Positions 46,447 through 57,733 of a stretch of DNA of 64,000 bases are shown here, piece by piece; the first letter of the stretch is position 1, and every line of letters begins with the position of its first letter. The DNA is from Phylloscopus collybita (Eukaryota; Chordata; Aves; Passeriformes; Phylloscopidae): positions 1,616,001 to 1,680,000 of the forward strand of contig JAJNNQ010000137.1 in NCBI GenBank assembly GCA_027886175.1, given 5' to 3'. The notes below the pieces were generated by a model that had not been told where the DNA came from, ran no database searches, and saw only the letters and a list, made by a program, of their open reading frames with translations. Position numbers and translations under genes: made by a program.

Positions 46447-46732
46447 GTTGATGGAATTCCTCTGTTGGCCACCCAAAACAAAGCACAGATCTCCCATTCC
46501 AAGGAGAGGGCCAAGCTCTCGAGAGAGTTTTCAGTGAGTCCCTGTGAAAAAACAGGAATAGTTTCTGATGGATGCAGCATTCCTGATAAAAATGGGGCAT
46601 TCTGCAGGTTCTTTGGGAAATCAGATCTCCTCACTCGTTTGCTCGGTCAGGAGCCTGGGGGCTTTTTCTATAGGAAGTTCTTGAATTTGTTTGCTTGATT
46701 TCTGTTGCTGTTGCTGTTATTGGAAAATGAAC
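46447..46732. other. Unique noncoding sequence
   Basis: Nothing recognisable between the LTR stack and the polypurine tract. Confidence 0.4.
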
Positions 46733-47293
46733 AAGCAAGAAAAAGGAAAAAAGAGGGGAAAAAAAACCCCAAAGATAAAAGAGAAAAGAAAAGAAGAGAA
46801 AAGAAAAAAAGAGAAAAGAAAAAAGAGAAAAGAAAAAAGTAAAGAGAAGAAAGAAAAAGAAAAGAGAAAAGAGTAAAAAGAGAAAAGAGAAAAGAGAAAA
46901 AGAAAAAAGAGAAAAGAAAAAAGTAAAGAGAAGAAAGAAAAAGAAAAGAGAAAAGAGAAAAAGAAAGAAAAAACAAGGAAAAAAATCAAGAAAAAAAAAT
47001 AGATTAAGAAAAAAGAAAAAAGGGAAAAGAAGAAAAAAGATTAAAAAAGACAAAAAAAGAAAATAAAATAGGAAGAAAGAAATAAGAAAAAGGGGGGAAA
47101 AAGAGAAGAAGAAACCAAAAAAAAGGAAAAAGAAAGAAAAGAAAAGAAAAGAAAAGAAAAGAAAAGAAAAGAGAAGAAGAAAAAGGAAAGAAAATGAAAA
47201 AGAGAGAAAAGATGAAAAAGAGAAAAGGAAAAAAGAAAAAATTAAATGAAAAAAGGAAAATAATGAAAAGAATAAGCAAGAAAAAAGAAGAAG
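46733..47293. repeat. Polypurine (GAAAA)n-like tract
   Basis: About 560 bp of nearly pure A and G on the + strand, in units such as GAAAA, GAGAAAA and AAGAAAG, with pyrimidines only at isolated sites. An internal ~70-bp block (AAAGTAAAGAGAAGAAAG and its context) is repeated, near 46836 and again near 46919. The long open frames on the minus strand (Phe/Leu/Ser-rich) are compositional artefacts. Confidence 0.97.
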
Positions 47294-48665
47294 GTTCTCT
47301 AAGGGGGCTCATTTTTCATCAGAAATATTTTTTTTTAAAGAAAGCCCAAGTTTCCCTAAAAACTGATAAAATGCTGTTCCCAAGTGTCCATTTTTTCAAA
47401 CAAATCCTCGCCACATTGACGGAGTGACAGAAACCAAACTCTTCTGCAGCTGTCCCAGGAGCTGGGTTCCCATCCCACACCTCAGCCCCCGTTCATCATT
47501 CTCTGCCTTCCCCTCTGGGAAACCCACGGCTCTGAGGGTGTGCAGGGTCCTGCTGGCAGCGTTTTGGCATTAAATTTGTGTCTTTGCCAAATGTGAGCTG
47601 GAAAGAGCCCTTCCCAGCTGAGTTGGCCAAACAACAGCACAAACACTGCAGCACTTAGGAGCAGAGTGAGAGTTACCACCAGCAGCACGACAATTCAGCA
47701 TCCACGAGGTGTTTGGTTTTTTTCTCCCTTTTTTTTTTTTTCTTTTAAATCCACTGAAAATGTGATATGTCTTCGGCAGTTGATGCTTTAGGTGTCTGTG
47801 GCTTTTCAGATTTTCTTTTACCTTCCTTTTTTGTCTTTTTGCTGTTGTTTGTGACGTCTCTGAAAGCCTTGAAAAATGTCAAATTCCCATCAGTTTGCTG
47901 AGGATGAGGTTTGATATCCAAATTCGGACTCAGATGGTGGCTAAATCCCAGGAGTGCTAAAAACAAGATTGCAAGAGCCATAAGCTGACAAACACATTTT
48001 AAATCTTACGGTGTCTTTTTCCATATTAATAAATAAACAACCCAAAATGGTGAGAGTGACACTGATGAGAGAAGGTGGTTTGAGAATATCAGGGCTGCAA
48101 ACAGGTGAGGAACCACCATAGAACATGACAAGAAGGGACCAGGTGGGTAAAAAACTGCCTTGGAAATGATGTGTAGGGCAAATGAAGGTGGGAGAAAGAG
48201 TAGGGAAGTTGTATTTATTTATTCTCTGTTTTCCCCACCATCATTTCTTCACATCCAAACTAACAGGAGAGGATCAAGGCCAGAGAAATTTACTTTGGAT
48301 CGACCAACACTTTATTTAAATTAAAATAAAAAATCTGTTCTGTTTTGTTTTCCCTCCAGATGAATATTAAAAAGGTGGCATAACTGACATTCCAGCCCAC
48401 TACAACTTCACCTCCTGTTTGGAGCTAAAATGGAACAAATTTAAGTAATTTTCTTACTGTGGGTATGAAAGGGACTGTGGGCCTCTAATCACTGCCTGTG
48501 GGTTTGACTCAGCCATCCATAAACTGCAATATCCACTCGTTTATTCCTTTTCATTCAATTGCCTCCAAATTGCTTCAAACAGGCTCCAAGGCTGCTGGGG
48601 AAAGAGGAATTCTGCCTGATTCTCATTAGAGGGGACAGGAGTGAGGAGGAAATGGGAATTCTGGG
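47294..48665. other. Unique noncoding sequence
   Basis: About 1.4 kb without gene or interspersed repeat. A T-rich run lies at 47717-47746. Confidence 0.4.
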
Positions 48666-48766
48666 CTTCCTTCCTTCCTTCCTTCCTTCCTTCCTTCCTT
48701 CCTTCCTTCCTTCCTTCCTTCCTTCCTTCCTTCCTTCCTTCCTTCCTTCCTTCCTTCCTTCCTTCC
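48666..48766. repeat. (CTTC)n microsatellite
   Basis: About 25 uninterrupted tetramer units. The perfect array suggests recent expansion and likely length polymorphism. Confidence 0.98.
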
Positions 48767-50080
48767 CCTCACTCAGTTCCACAGTTGTGTTCAAATCCCT
48801 TTGTGCCTTTGAGACTGAACCTGAACACTTTTTTTGGGGAGATTGCTTTTACATATCAGGCATTTTGGGGATTAAAAAAACCTATCAAAACATAACTTTT
48901 CTGTCTCAATGCGATGGACAAGCCATGGGCCAGGTGCTCTGTGGTGTGGACATGGACATGGACACCACAAGGATGATCCACGTGAGCTTTTCCCTATCAC
49001 TGGCCAGAAAAACTCTGGATTTTTTACCTCTTTTTTTCCCCATCCTAGATGTGACAAGCCATGCATTACTGTTGTCTTCTCTAATCCCTCTCCACATCAG
49101 CTGGTGGAGGAAGAAACATCTTGAGATGTTTTCTGAGCTGCTCTGGACACGAATTCCTCAGAAACGGGGCTGCCCCACTGGACAGCTTTGCTGGTTCTCC
49201 ATTCCCAGCCCTCACTTTGCAAAGAGCAGCAGAGCCAGGGTGTAAAATCCCTTCTTGAGGGCTTCTGCTCCATCCCCAGGCTGAGCATGGTCCCTCTGGA
49301 GATGGGAATGGTGGCTGCATCCAGCAGCTTTGCAGAACAGCTCCCTCATTTCCTCCAGTACTTGCAGGGCTCCAGTGAGCAAAGCAGCCAGAGCAGAAAA
49401 TACTGCATTGCACCAAAGGCACCGAGACAGGGAAAGAGAGAGAGAGAGAGAGAAAAATCCCCCCAACTGACAGGCAAAGGCTGTGCCTGTCCCACTCCTG
49501 ACAGGCTGTGCTGGCCCATGGAGCAAGGCACAGTTTGCACACAAACAGAGCCGGGGAAAGCTCAGGCTCCAGCCCTGGGAGGGTTGGTGGTGCTGCATTT
49601 CACGATGAGCCACCCTGAAAGCTCCTGTCTCAGCTCAGGCACCTTTGGCATCTGCAGAGAGGCGAGGAAACAGTTCCAGCCTGCTGCCTGGAAATGAGAG
49701 CTGCAGCCTTGGCTCAGCACGGGGAAGGGTCAGTGCCTGCAGGCAGTGGCAGCCCGATTTCCACAGGCTGTGTCTCTGCTGAGCTTCCCTGTTTCTGTCC
49801 CCTCTGCTCTCTGTCCTTGGCACCCTGCAGAGAGCTGGGTCAGCCCTGCCCTCTCCAAGAAAGTCTCTGTGGATGGGGAGAGCAGGAGCTGACCCAAATG
49901 GGGCCACCCAGGTGGGGGCAAACAGCAGAAACTGAGGCTGCTCCACATCAGCCTTATCCAGCACCCTCAGGCTGAAGGATCATCCCTCATCATTCCTACT
50001 GGAACTGGGGTGAGCTCCTTCTGGCACAGCTGAATGCTGGAGCAGGAGACAAGGCTGGTGCCCATCCTGATGATCTTGGC
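48767..50080. other. Unique noncoding sequence
   Basis: No gene or interspersed repeat recognised. A (GA)n run of about nine units is at 49435-49453. A tandem GGACATGGACATGGACA motif lies near 48948-48964. Confidence 0.4.
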
Positions 50081-50272
50081 CAAGAATCCAGACCCTAGAA
50101 CCAACCCCAAAACAAGAATCCAGACCCAAGAACTGACCTTAGGACAAGAATCCAGACCCTAGAACCAACCCCAGAACAAGAATCCAGACCCTAGAATCGA
50201 CCCCAGAACAAGAATCCAGACCCTAGAACTGACCCCAGGACAAGAATCCAGATGCTAGACTGACCCCAGGAC
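50081..50272. repeat. 32-bp minisatellite, six units
   Basis: Units begin AAGAATCCAGACCCTAGAA and end ACCCCAGAAC or similar. 192 bp holds six copies with about 80-95% identity. There are no unique spacers between units, so this is a plain tandem array. Confidence 0.95.
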
Positions 50273-50491
50273 ACCTGCACTGCCAGATGAGGAGTGCTTC
50301 CTAAAAATAAAAAAAAAAGAAGTACACCTCTTCTTACAATGTTCCTGTAGATTCAGTGACCAAGCCTGAGGGCTTACAGCTTATCTGTCACCTCAGAATA
50401 AGCCATGGAGCCATTTGACCTCCCAGCCTCATCTCCTGGCACTCCCTCAGGAAAAACAGCAGAGGTAGATTGGTGCCCGTGGAAGTGAAGG

Positions 50492-50705
50492 TCACAGAAT
50501 CCCAGGATCACTGAGATGGGAAAAGATCTCCAAGGTCATGGAATCCAAGCTGTGTCCAATCCCCACCTTGTCACCAGCCCAGAGCACTGAGTGTCACGTC
50601 CAGGCTTTCCTTGGACACCTCCAGGGATGGATGGGGACGCCAAACCTCCCTGAGCATCCCCTGCTAATGCCTGGCCACCCTTTCCATGAAGAAATTCCTC
50701 CTGGA
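50492..50705 (-). mobile_element. CR1 LINE 3'-end fragment
   Basis: TCACAGAATCCCAGGATCAC, GATGGGAAAAGATCTCCAAG, CAGAGCACTGAGTGTCACGT, CCAGGCTTTCCTTGGACACC and TCCATGAAGAAATTCCTCCT: reverse complement of CR1. Confidence 0.93.
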
Positions 50706-51898
50706 ATTTCAAAGTGATGGATGAAGTCCAAAGTGATGGATGAAGTCATTGTGATGTCTGTCCAGGGCAGTGGCCGTTCCCTCACTGCTAGAAGACCATC
50801 CTGGTCTTATCAAAATCAATCTCCACTGCCCTGGGAGACAAGTCCTGTCTCACATTCAGGTGATTTTGTCTATAAATGGTTAAATTTGGGGGTTTGGTCC
50901 CCTTCCCCCCACGGGTTATAATGGAGAGGAGTCCCTGAGTAGCCCTTGGCTGGCGAGGTTCCATCACTGAGGTACCAAGGCAGGGCACCCAGGGCAGCCT
51001 CTGACCACAAGCCCTTGTCTGGGACCTTTAATACCCTTGCACATGAAGGGTTGTCTCCAAAGAAGCTGGAATATCCACGTGCTCTGAAAATGGAGGCAAG
51101 AAGGAAGGTTGGAGATGGAAAAACACAAACAAACAGGGGAAAAAAAAATGAATTTAAGCTATGAGAGGCAATAGTACCTCCTGCAGAGAGAGTAAACAGA
51201 GATGAGTTGTTTCCAAGGAATACCCGGTAACAGATCCTGGAATCAGTGAAAGCTCAGAGTAAACAGGGGGAGGGAGGCAGGAGCATGAAACGTTATCACA
51301 TGAACGGAAAAAAATTAAATGAATCTTTTTCTTCTTGTCTGCTTGATTATCATTGTTCATCTGAACATCAAAATCACATAATATTGTGTGGGAAAGGATC
51401 TGGGGAAAGATAAATCACATTGCCAGCAGGAAATGGGGTGGGAGGAGCACTCCAAACCCCCATTTGTCCTCAATCTGCTTCAAACCCTCAGCTGAAACAC
51501 ACAGTGGACAAACCTTGAAAAGAGTCAGGCACTAGAGATGATGGGAGAAATAAAAAAAATCAGGTGCAGACTGGAGTACAGCAACTGGGAATCAATTTCT
51601 GAGGGAATTTGGAGGATTACTATTTAGGTGGCCTGTGGGAAGCCCTTCAGGGGGATTTGCCATTCAGAGGGTTAGGCTTGGGCTTCCTGGAGCTCCATCC
51701 TCTTTGAGGGGCAGGAAATTGGCCCTGTGCAAAAGAAGCACCCAAAAATCTCTGGTTGCTTTTGATAATTGGAGGACTCCTGTCAAGAAAAGGTTGAAGC
51801 CAGAAACTGGGATGCGTTTTATTGTCCTGTGTGGCAGAGTGATAAATTTCCACCTCTCCTCCACTTGGTTAGGACTTCACACTGCAATCATTAGAAGG
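50706..51898. other. Unique sequence with a short inverted repeat and a tandem duplication
   Basis: AAAGTGATGGATGAAGTC is tandemly duplicated at about 50711-50748. CCAGGGCAGTGG (50762-50773) is the perfect reverse complement of 50823-50834, a 12-bp stem with a ~49-bp loop. No gene or interspersed repeat is recognised otherwise. Confidence 0.5.
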
Positions 51899-52175
51899 CT
51901 TGGACACTTCCAGGGATCCAGGGGCAGCCACAGCTTCTCTGGGCAACCCCTGCCAGAGCCTGCTCATCCTCCCAGCCAGCAATTCCTTCCCAAGATCCCA
52001 TCCATCCCTGCCCTCTGGCAGTGGGAATCCATTCCCCCTTGTTCCTGTCACTCCATTCCCTGTCACAAGTCCCTCTGCAGCTCCCCTGGAGCCCCTTTAG
52101 GTCCTAAGAGATCACAAAAAGCTCTCCCTGGAGCCTCCTCCAGGGTGAACAATCCAAATCCTCACAGAAGCACTG
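51899..52175 (-). mobile_element. CR1 LINE 3'-region fragment
   Basis: CTTGGACACTTCCAGGGATC, GGGGCAGCCACAGCTTCTCT, CCAGCAATTCCTTCCCAAGA, GTGGGAATCCATTCCCCCTT and CTCCCTGGAGCCTCCTCCAG: CR1 in antisense, lacking the extreme 3' end. Confidence 0.9.
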
Positions 52176-52520
52176 TTCCAAGGCTCAGCCTGGCTGATCT
52201 CTTCACCATCTGTATTTTAGGGCGTGTGGCATCACCTGTGATTATTTGTCTTGAGGAAGCAGCAGGTGATCATTTTGGATTTTGGTGGGATAGAAATCCC
52301 CCCTTAGCATCCATGGGTTGAACAAACGAGGGGCTGTGCCAACGGGGACCCCAAACTCACCTGGCTGTTGGGGAGGAATGTGCTGTGTGGGGAAGTTCTC
52401 TGCTGTTCTGAGGCCTGTCCATGGGCAGACAGTGAGGGTGGGCATGGGCATGCTCTCCTCTGTTCCTGTCTGGCTGGAGATTCAGGTCTGAACCTCTCTG
52501 TTGGTGGGTCAGCAGTGCAG
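52176..52520. other. Unique noncoding sequence
   Basis: Nothing recognisable. Confidence 0.4.
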
Positions 52521-52524
52521 CCAT

Positions 52525-52971
52525 TGATGCCTTGGGAAGGCTGACCTGAAACAGAGGCTGGACAGAGCTAGAGAATAAAGCAGATATTTATTAAAAGGCT
52601 TCCAGGACCCACCCTGGGCATTACAGGAGCCTGACCAAGGCTGCACCCAGGGTGGGTTAGGAATGGCCACACAAAATGGCAACCCAATCACGAGATTTTA
52701 CATTTTTATAAGTTTTGGACCATTTGCATATTGGGGTTTAATTGTCCAATTACAGTTTCAGGTTGTGAGGTCCCATCCTTCTTGTTCCTCCCTTCAGTCC
52801 ACTGTTATTTGTGCTTTTTGGGCTGAAAGTTGTCCTTGGTCCTCAGCAGGAAAAGATTTGTTTTGTCCACTTGTTCTGTGACGAGCTGAGTGACACTGAA
52901 CATGAGGCTCAGAACTACATCCTTAGGCAGCACAGAATCTGAAACTATGAAAGCTAAAATCTAGGACATCA
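52525..52971 (-). mobile_element. Solo LTR, type 2 (copy 2)
   Basis: It runs from TGATGCCTTGGGAAGG to CTAGGACATCA, with a perfect 4-bp TSD CCAT at 52521-52524 and 52972-52975. The reverse complement matches 36893-37341, including the TATA region (complement of CATTTTTATAAGTTTTGG near 52699) and the TTTATT complement of AATAAA near 52586. The right terminal motif has one change relative to GGCATCA. Confidence 0.95.
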
Positions 52972-52975
52972 CCAT

Positions 52976-53697
52976 ATCCCCGCTCTTCCATGCAGCCCCT
53001 GGGGGTTTGTGCTTCCAGGTTCAAATCCTTCCATCAACCAGACAAGGGATGATTGTATTTGGAAGGCAAGTGTCAGGTACAGATCTTCCTCACACTTTCT
53101 GCTGCCTCCCCCTATGGCCCATTAATATCTGTGCTGTGTTATCCATCTGCCATAAACTTCCTGGGGCTGGGACCTTGCTGGGCTGTGTTGGTGCCTCTGG
53201 ATAAATCAGCCAGAGGTGCCCAACCTCTGCAGCCCCAGGGCTGAGCACACTTTGTCACCAAGGCCACGGGGTCACCAGCCATGCTGTAACTAAGCCAAGG
53301 CTCCGCCAGCTGAGCTCCAGCCCTTCTCCCCCTGAGGCCTGTGAGTCCTGCTGGGAGAGGTGACAGGAGGAGCTGCCCCTCGTCACAGGGCTGAGGTTTG
53401 GCTCAGGGCTCCTCCCAGCACGTGTGGGGACAGTCCCTGCCCCAGTGAGGGCTGCTGAGGGTCCAGCCCAGGCTCTGACACCTGCAGTGCCTGTAGGTCA
53501 GAGCATTTCCATTAACAGGATGCCTTGCACAGCTCACTCTGCTCCCAGCTCCTTCCAAACCACCTGCCCTTGCTCAGTTTTCAGAGCAGCTGAGCTGAGG
53601 GAGAAGAGTTTGGAGTCAGATGTGAGAAGGAAAACTTGCCAGCACCATCAGCACAGCACTGTCTGAGCATCCCTCAGCCTCTGAGCAGCACATCTGA
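52976..53697. other. Unique spacer between two type-2 LTRs
   Basis: About 720 bp with no retroviral gene. It is ordinary unique sequence, since the flanking LTRs have different TSDs. Confidence 0.6.
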
Positions 53698-54141
53698 TGA
53701 TGCCTTGGGAAGGCTGACCTCAAACAGAGACTGGACAGAGACAGAGAATAAATATTTATTGAAAGGCCTTTAGGGTACACCTTGGGTAGGACAAGAGCCT
53801 GGCCAGGGCTACACCCAAGGTAGATTTAGAATAGTCACAAAAATGGTTAGCTGGTCACAAAGTCTCACATTTTTATAAGTTTTGGTCCTTTTGCATATTG
53901 GAGGTTAATTGTCCATTTACAGCTTCAGGGTGTGAGGTCCCATCCTTCTTGTTCCTCCCTTCAGCCACCCTTGTTGGTGCTCTTGGGCCTCAAAGTTGTC
54001 CTTGGTCTCCAGCAGGAGAAGGATTTGTTTTGTCTCCCTGCTCTGTGAAGAGAGCTGAGTGACACTGAATGTGAGGCTCAGAACTGCACCCCTGGGCAGC
54101 ACAGAATCTGAAAAACATGAAAGCTCAAACTTAAGGCATCA
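53698..54141 (-). mobile_element. Solo LTR, type 2 (copy 3)
   Basis: It runs from TGATGCCTTGGGAAGG to CTTAAGGCATCA, with a perfect 4-bp TSD CTGA at 53694-53697 and 54142-54145. It retains the perfect TGATGCC/GGCATCA termini. Same orientation as the copy 726 bp upstream. The AATAAA complement (TTTATT) is near 53756. Confidence 0.96.
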
Positions 54142-54145
54142 CTGA

Positions 54146-54646
54146 CACTCCCTGTCCCTCACAGGGGCACCCTGCACTGGGTATTCATGAGGTCCATCCC
54201 AGGCTTTTGTAGGGAGATGTTTTTAGATGCCAAAAAAGTTTTGGTTTGTTTTGTTTTTCTGTATGTTTTGCACTGCTCTGGACTTGGCCATTGAGCCTCT
54301 ACAAGTGGCTGCTCTCACTGCTGTTTACAACCACTCCGTGGGAGCTCACCCTGCTTCCCTGCAGGAATTTGTTGCCTTGGTAGTGAGCAAAGGAAACTCG
54401 GACTGCTTGAAGGGGAGATGGATGTGGATGTGTGATGAGGTCCCCACAAAGCAGCCTCTGAGTGCCTCCCACTCACACACACTGAAAGCTGCTCTCAGCT
54501 CCTTTCATTGAACCTTCCCCCTGCCCCCAGTTCCCCACCTCCCTCTACATCCCATGCCCACAGTTTTCCAGGCAGTCAGAGGACAGATGTGTTTATGTGT
54601 TTATTTGCATGGTGCCAACCTGTGATTCCTGACTCTCTCCCCTGTT
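54146..54646. other. Unique noncoding sequence
   Basis: Nothing recognisable. Confidence 0.4.
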
Positions 54647-54667
54647 TGTTTTTTGTTTTTTTTTTTT

Positions 54668-54705
<38 letters not shown>

Positions 54706-54735
54706 TTTTGTTTTTTTTTTTGTTTTTTTTTTTTT
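54647..54735. repeat. Poly(T) tract with G interruptions
   Basis: About 89 bp of T with single G interruptions, including a ~36-nt pure run. Confidence 0.97.
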
Positions 54736-55103
54736 CTCTTGGGTTTCTTTTTCTGAAGCACTGGGCGAGTTATTTGCCTGACACCCTGTGTCAAGCCCTG
54801 CCCCTGTAAAACAAGCAGGGGACGATGATGCTGGGAAAATAAATACAGAGCTGGCCTGGCTGTACATAAAAATAGCTGAGATCGTGGGGGGATTTAAGCA
54901 CCAAGCTGTGTGCTTGTTTTGCTAAGGACTTGCCATGAATTGTGCTTGTTTCATCCAGAATTTGTGGAGCTTGGTGGGAAATCCTTGGGCTGCTGTCATC
55001 CGTCCCGGCCTCTGGAAAGGCGTTGTTACAATTTTTACAGCAGCTGAGGAAATATTCCCCTGGTAAAAGAGATTTTTTTTTCCCCCCTCTCTTTTACAGG
55101 CTA
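54736..55103. other. Unique noncoding sequence
   Basis: Nothing recognisable. Confidence 0.4.
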
Positions 55104-55330
55104 CCCATGGAATGATGAAGTCTGCAAAAGACCTCAAAGATCATTAAGTCCAGTCATTAACCCAGCACTGCCAAGCCAAGCCAAGCCACAAAACCATATC
55201 CCCAAGTGCCACATCTAACCCCTTTTGAACATTTCTGGGGTAGTGATTCCACCACTTCCCTGGGCAGCCTGTGCCAGGGCTTGAAAACCCTTCTCAGGGA
55301 AGAAATTTTCTCAAATATCCAACCTGCAGG
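55104..55330 (-). mobile_element. CR1 LINE 3'-region fragment
   Basis: AAAGACCTCAAAGATCATTA, AGTCCAGTCATTAACCCAGC, AAGTGCCACATCTAACCCC, GTGATTCCACCACTTCCCTG and GGGCAGCCTGTGCCAGGGC: CR1 antisense. The internal AGCCAAGCCAAGCCA is a short local triplication. Confidence 0.92.
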
Positions 55331-56400
55331 GGCTGGTCTGTGGTAAAAAAATAAGGGAGAGCAGCTGCCTCCACCTGAAGAGGGAAGGAGAGATTTTTCT
55401 CCATCACAAACTTGATATTTTGAGTAGGGATGATTTTGAAAATGCCCTAATTAAACTTGGTTGAAGATAACCCCTAAATGCACAACCCCTCCTCCGAGAG
55501 AGCACCAACAAAACAACCCACAGCAGGTTTGGGGTTTTTTGGGGTTGGTTTTTTTTTTTTTTTTTCCAGATGTTTCAGGGATGTGAGTTTTGGTGTGGTC
55601 CCACAAGCAGCTGTCCTGGGCCACTTTTTGGATGTGAGAGAAAGGAGCTGGGCAGAGAGGTCAAGGTTTCCTAAGCTGATTTTGCATCAGGAAAGGAGAT
55701 TTTGTGACAATTTCCTGTGAGCAAGATGCACAAACCTAGAGCTGCCACAGGGGAGCAGATCCATGGATTTAGGGTGCTGATCTTGAGTACAGGAAAACAA
55801 AAAAAAAACCTTAAAAACTTCCCTTGCAAGGAAACTCTTTGCACAAAATGTGACTTTGCCTTGTGCTTCAGAATCATTTCCAAGTTTTGTGCACAGCCAG
55901 TATTTCTTCAAGGCAGTAAAAAACTGAGCCTGACCCCAAAGCAGGGTGCTCCTCCAGGGTGTCCTGGACAAAAACAGAGTGACAAAGAGGTGGCTGGGAC
56001 TGCTGGGACAGTCCCCTTTGGGGAGCCAGGCCCATCTGTGGAGTAGCCACCATTTGGGATGGGGCCATTAGAGGTCGTAAATAACATGGGACATGTGGGG
56101 CTCCAGGGAAATGAGCCCTGGATCCCAGCACCATGCATAGGGATACATTTTCCTTTTATTTATAACAATGCTGTGCCTGCCTGACCCCTGCTCCCTCACA
56201 GGCTGATGCATGCTCACAGTTCCAGGGCCAATTTTCTCCCCAAGCAATGGGAAATAAGCAGCAAGAGCCAATTGCTTCATCTGTTTTCTTCAGAAACCAC
56301 TGACCTCAAGCCATTTCAGACCTCATAAAATACATGGAGAGGTGTGGATCCATCCAGAACTGGAGGAGTAGGTGCTATATCCAGGTACCTTCTGTAAGAA
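55331..56400. other. Unique noncoding sequence with a T-rich run
   Basis: No gene recognised. Poly(T) of ~18 near 55549-55566. Confidence 0.4.
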
Positions 56401-56432
<32 letters not shown>

Positions 56433-56433
56433 A
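56401..56433. repeat. Poly(A) and (GAAAA)n
   Basis: About 17 A followed by AGAAAAGAAAAGAAAAA. Confidence 0.93.
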
Positions 56434-56989
56434 TCCTCCTGACTTGGATATTTGCTCAAAGCAATTCCTTCGGAGAAACCAGGCAAACTGTTTTACAGTC
56501 TACCAAAAGCTGCAGGCAGCATGGGAGCAAATTCATCTCCTTTTATGTTTTTTTCACAATGAAATGTAGACTTTCATTCCCAGCACTGCCAAGAGTTGTT
56601 GCAGCACCATCACTTTCTGTCTGTCTTAATCAGTGCAGTCCTGTTATTTCACAGCCTCGCTCTGCTCTTTTTTTTTTTCTTTTTTTTTTGTGCCTTTACC
56701 ATTTTGTTATTGATATTTCCTTTCTGCTTTTAGGTGGGCTGATGCTATAACTGAGAACTGCCACCTTAACCAAGCTTGCAGTCAATAGTCATAGATCCAG
56801 CAGGCTCTGGCTGTCAGTCTTTCTGCTGCCTGCTCTCTTTCATTTTCCACAGTTTTCATCCCCTCCAAGGAAGATTTCATTCTTCCCCTGCCTTCCTCCC
56901 AAGCCCCAGCCCAAGCAGAAAGGGCTTTTTGCAGGATTTGGGCAGCTAGAAACGCTTCCATAGCTGATCCTTGAGCGCAGGTGAGAGCA
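56434..56989. other. Unique noncoding sequence
   Basis: Nothing recognisable apart from two short T runs near 56668-56690. Confidence 0.4.
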
Positions 56990-57085
56990 GAGAATTGTTT
57001 AGGTTGGAAAAAAAACAAACCCTCAGACCATGGAATCCAACCTTTAAACCAGCACCTCCAAGCCCACAACTCAACTGTGTCACCA
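56990..57085 (-). mobile_element. Degraded CR1 LINE fragment
   Basis: AGAATTGTTTAGGTTGGAAA, CCTCAGACCATGGAATCCAA, ACCAGCACCTCCAAGCCCAC and CAACTGTGTCACCAAA follow the order of a CR1 antisense 3' end, with an A insertion. Confidence 0.7.
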
Positions 57086-57733
57086 AAAAAATACAATTGT
57101 ATGGATGAGCACAGTTCTTCCCTGCCTTTGTCAAGTCAGTTCCCTCTTGGAAGGACAGTGTGGAAATGGGAGAGCTGGGAAATGGAGCTGCAAAAGCCTT
57201 GGTGAGGGGTGTTCACCTCATCACACCCGCACAGGCCAGTCTTGGTTGTCCCTCTTCTTGGAAGGACTGGTTTGGTTGAAGCACCCACTTCAACAGCCAG
57301 AGAAATGCTTTTAGACATGAAAGTGCTGAATCCTGAGGAATTTGGAGCAAAAACATTGCCTGTATCACAAAATAAATAACTAGGTAATTCACCCTTCTGT
57401 TTGGAGCGGAGCTGTTTGTCAGAAAGCAAAATAAATTCTTCTGGATATAAAAAGGGTGGCAACCCAAGGAATAGAGAACATAAAGATTGTCTCTAATACT
57501 GAATAAATACAAAAATAAACAAATAAGTTAATAAACCTTTCCTTTTATTTGGACTGGAGTGCTTGTGAGACAGGGAAAGTTAAAATCAGAGACACAAACC
57601 CATCTGATCAAGTGTAATCCATCTAAAGGTTGGACGTCCACAGTTCAGGTCTCTCTCCACAGGAGCAGGGTTTCATTCCAGCCTAAGTTCAGCATCTGGG
57701 ACAAAACATCTCTTGGAGTTTGCTTTTAAGCTT
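57086..57733. other. Unique noncoding sequence
   Basis: Nothing firmly recognised. Around 57505-57550 it is A/T-rich with AATAAATACAAAAATAAAC. Confidence 0.4.

Noticed and set aside
46631..47312. Long Phe/Leu/Ser-rich hydrophobic frames resembling membrane proteins
   Set aside because: Compositional products of the polypurine tract. The same applies to frames at 11566-11947 and 62394-62914.
48559..49245. Plus-strand open frame of 228 codons
   Set aside because: It crosses the (CTTC)n microsatellite, giving a Phe-Leu-Pro-Ser repeat, and shows no domain.
50081..50272. Possible CRISPR-like array
   Set aside because: Units are contiguous 32-bp repeats without unique spacers, and the genome is that of a bird.
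52521..54145. Possible small provirus with paired LTRs
   Set aside because: Each LTR has its own different 4-bp TSD, and the spacer has no retroviral sequence.
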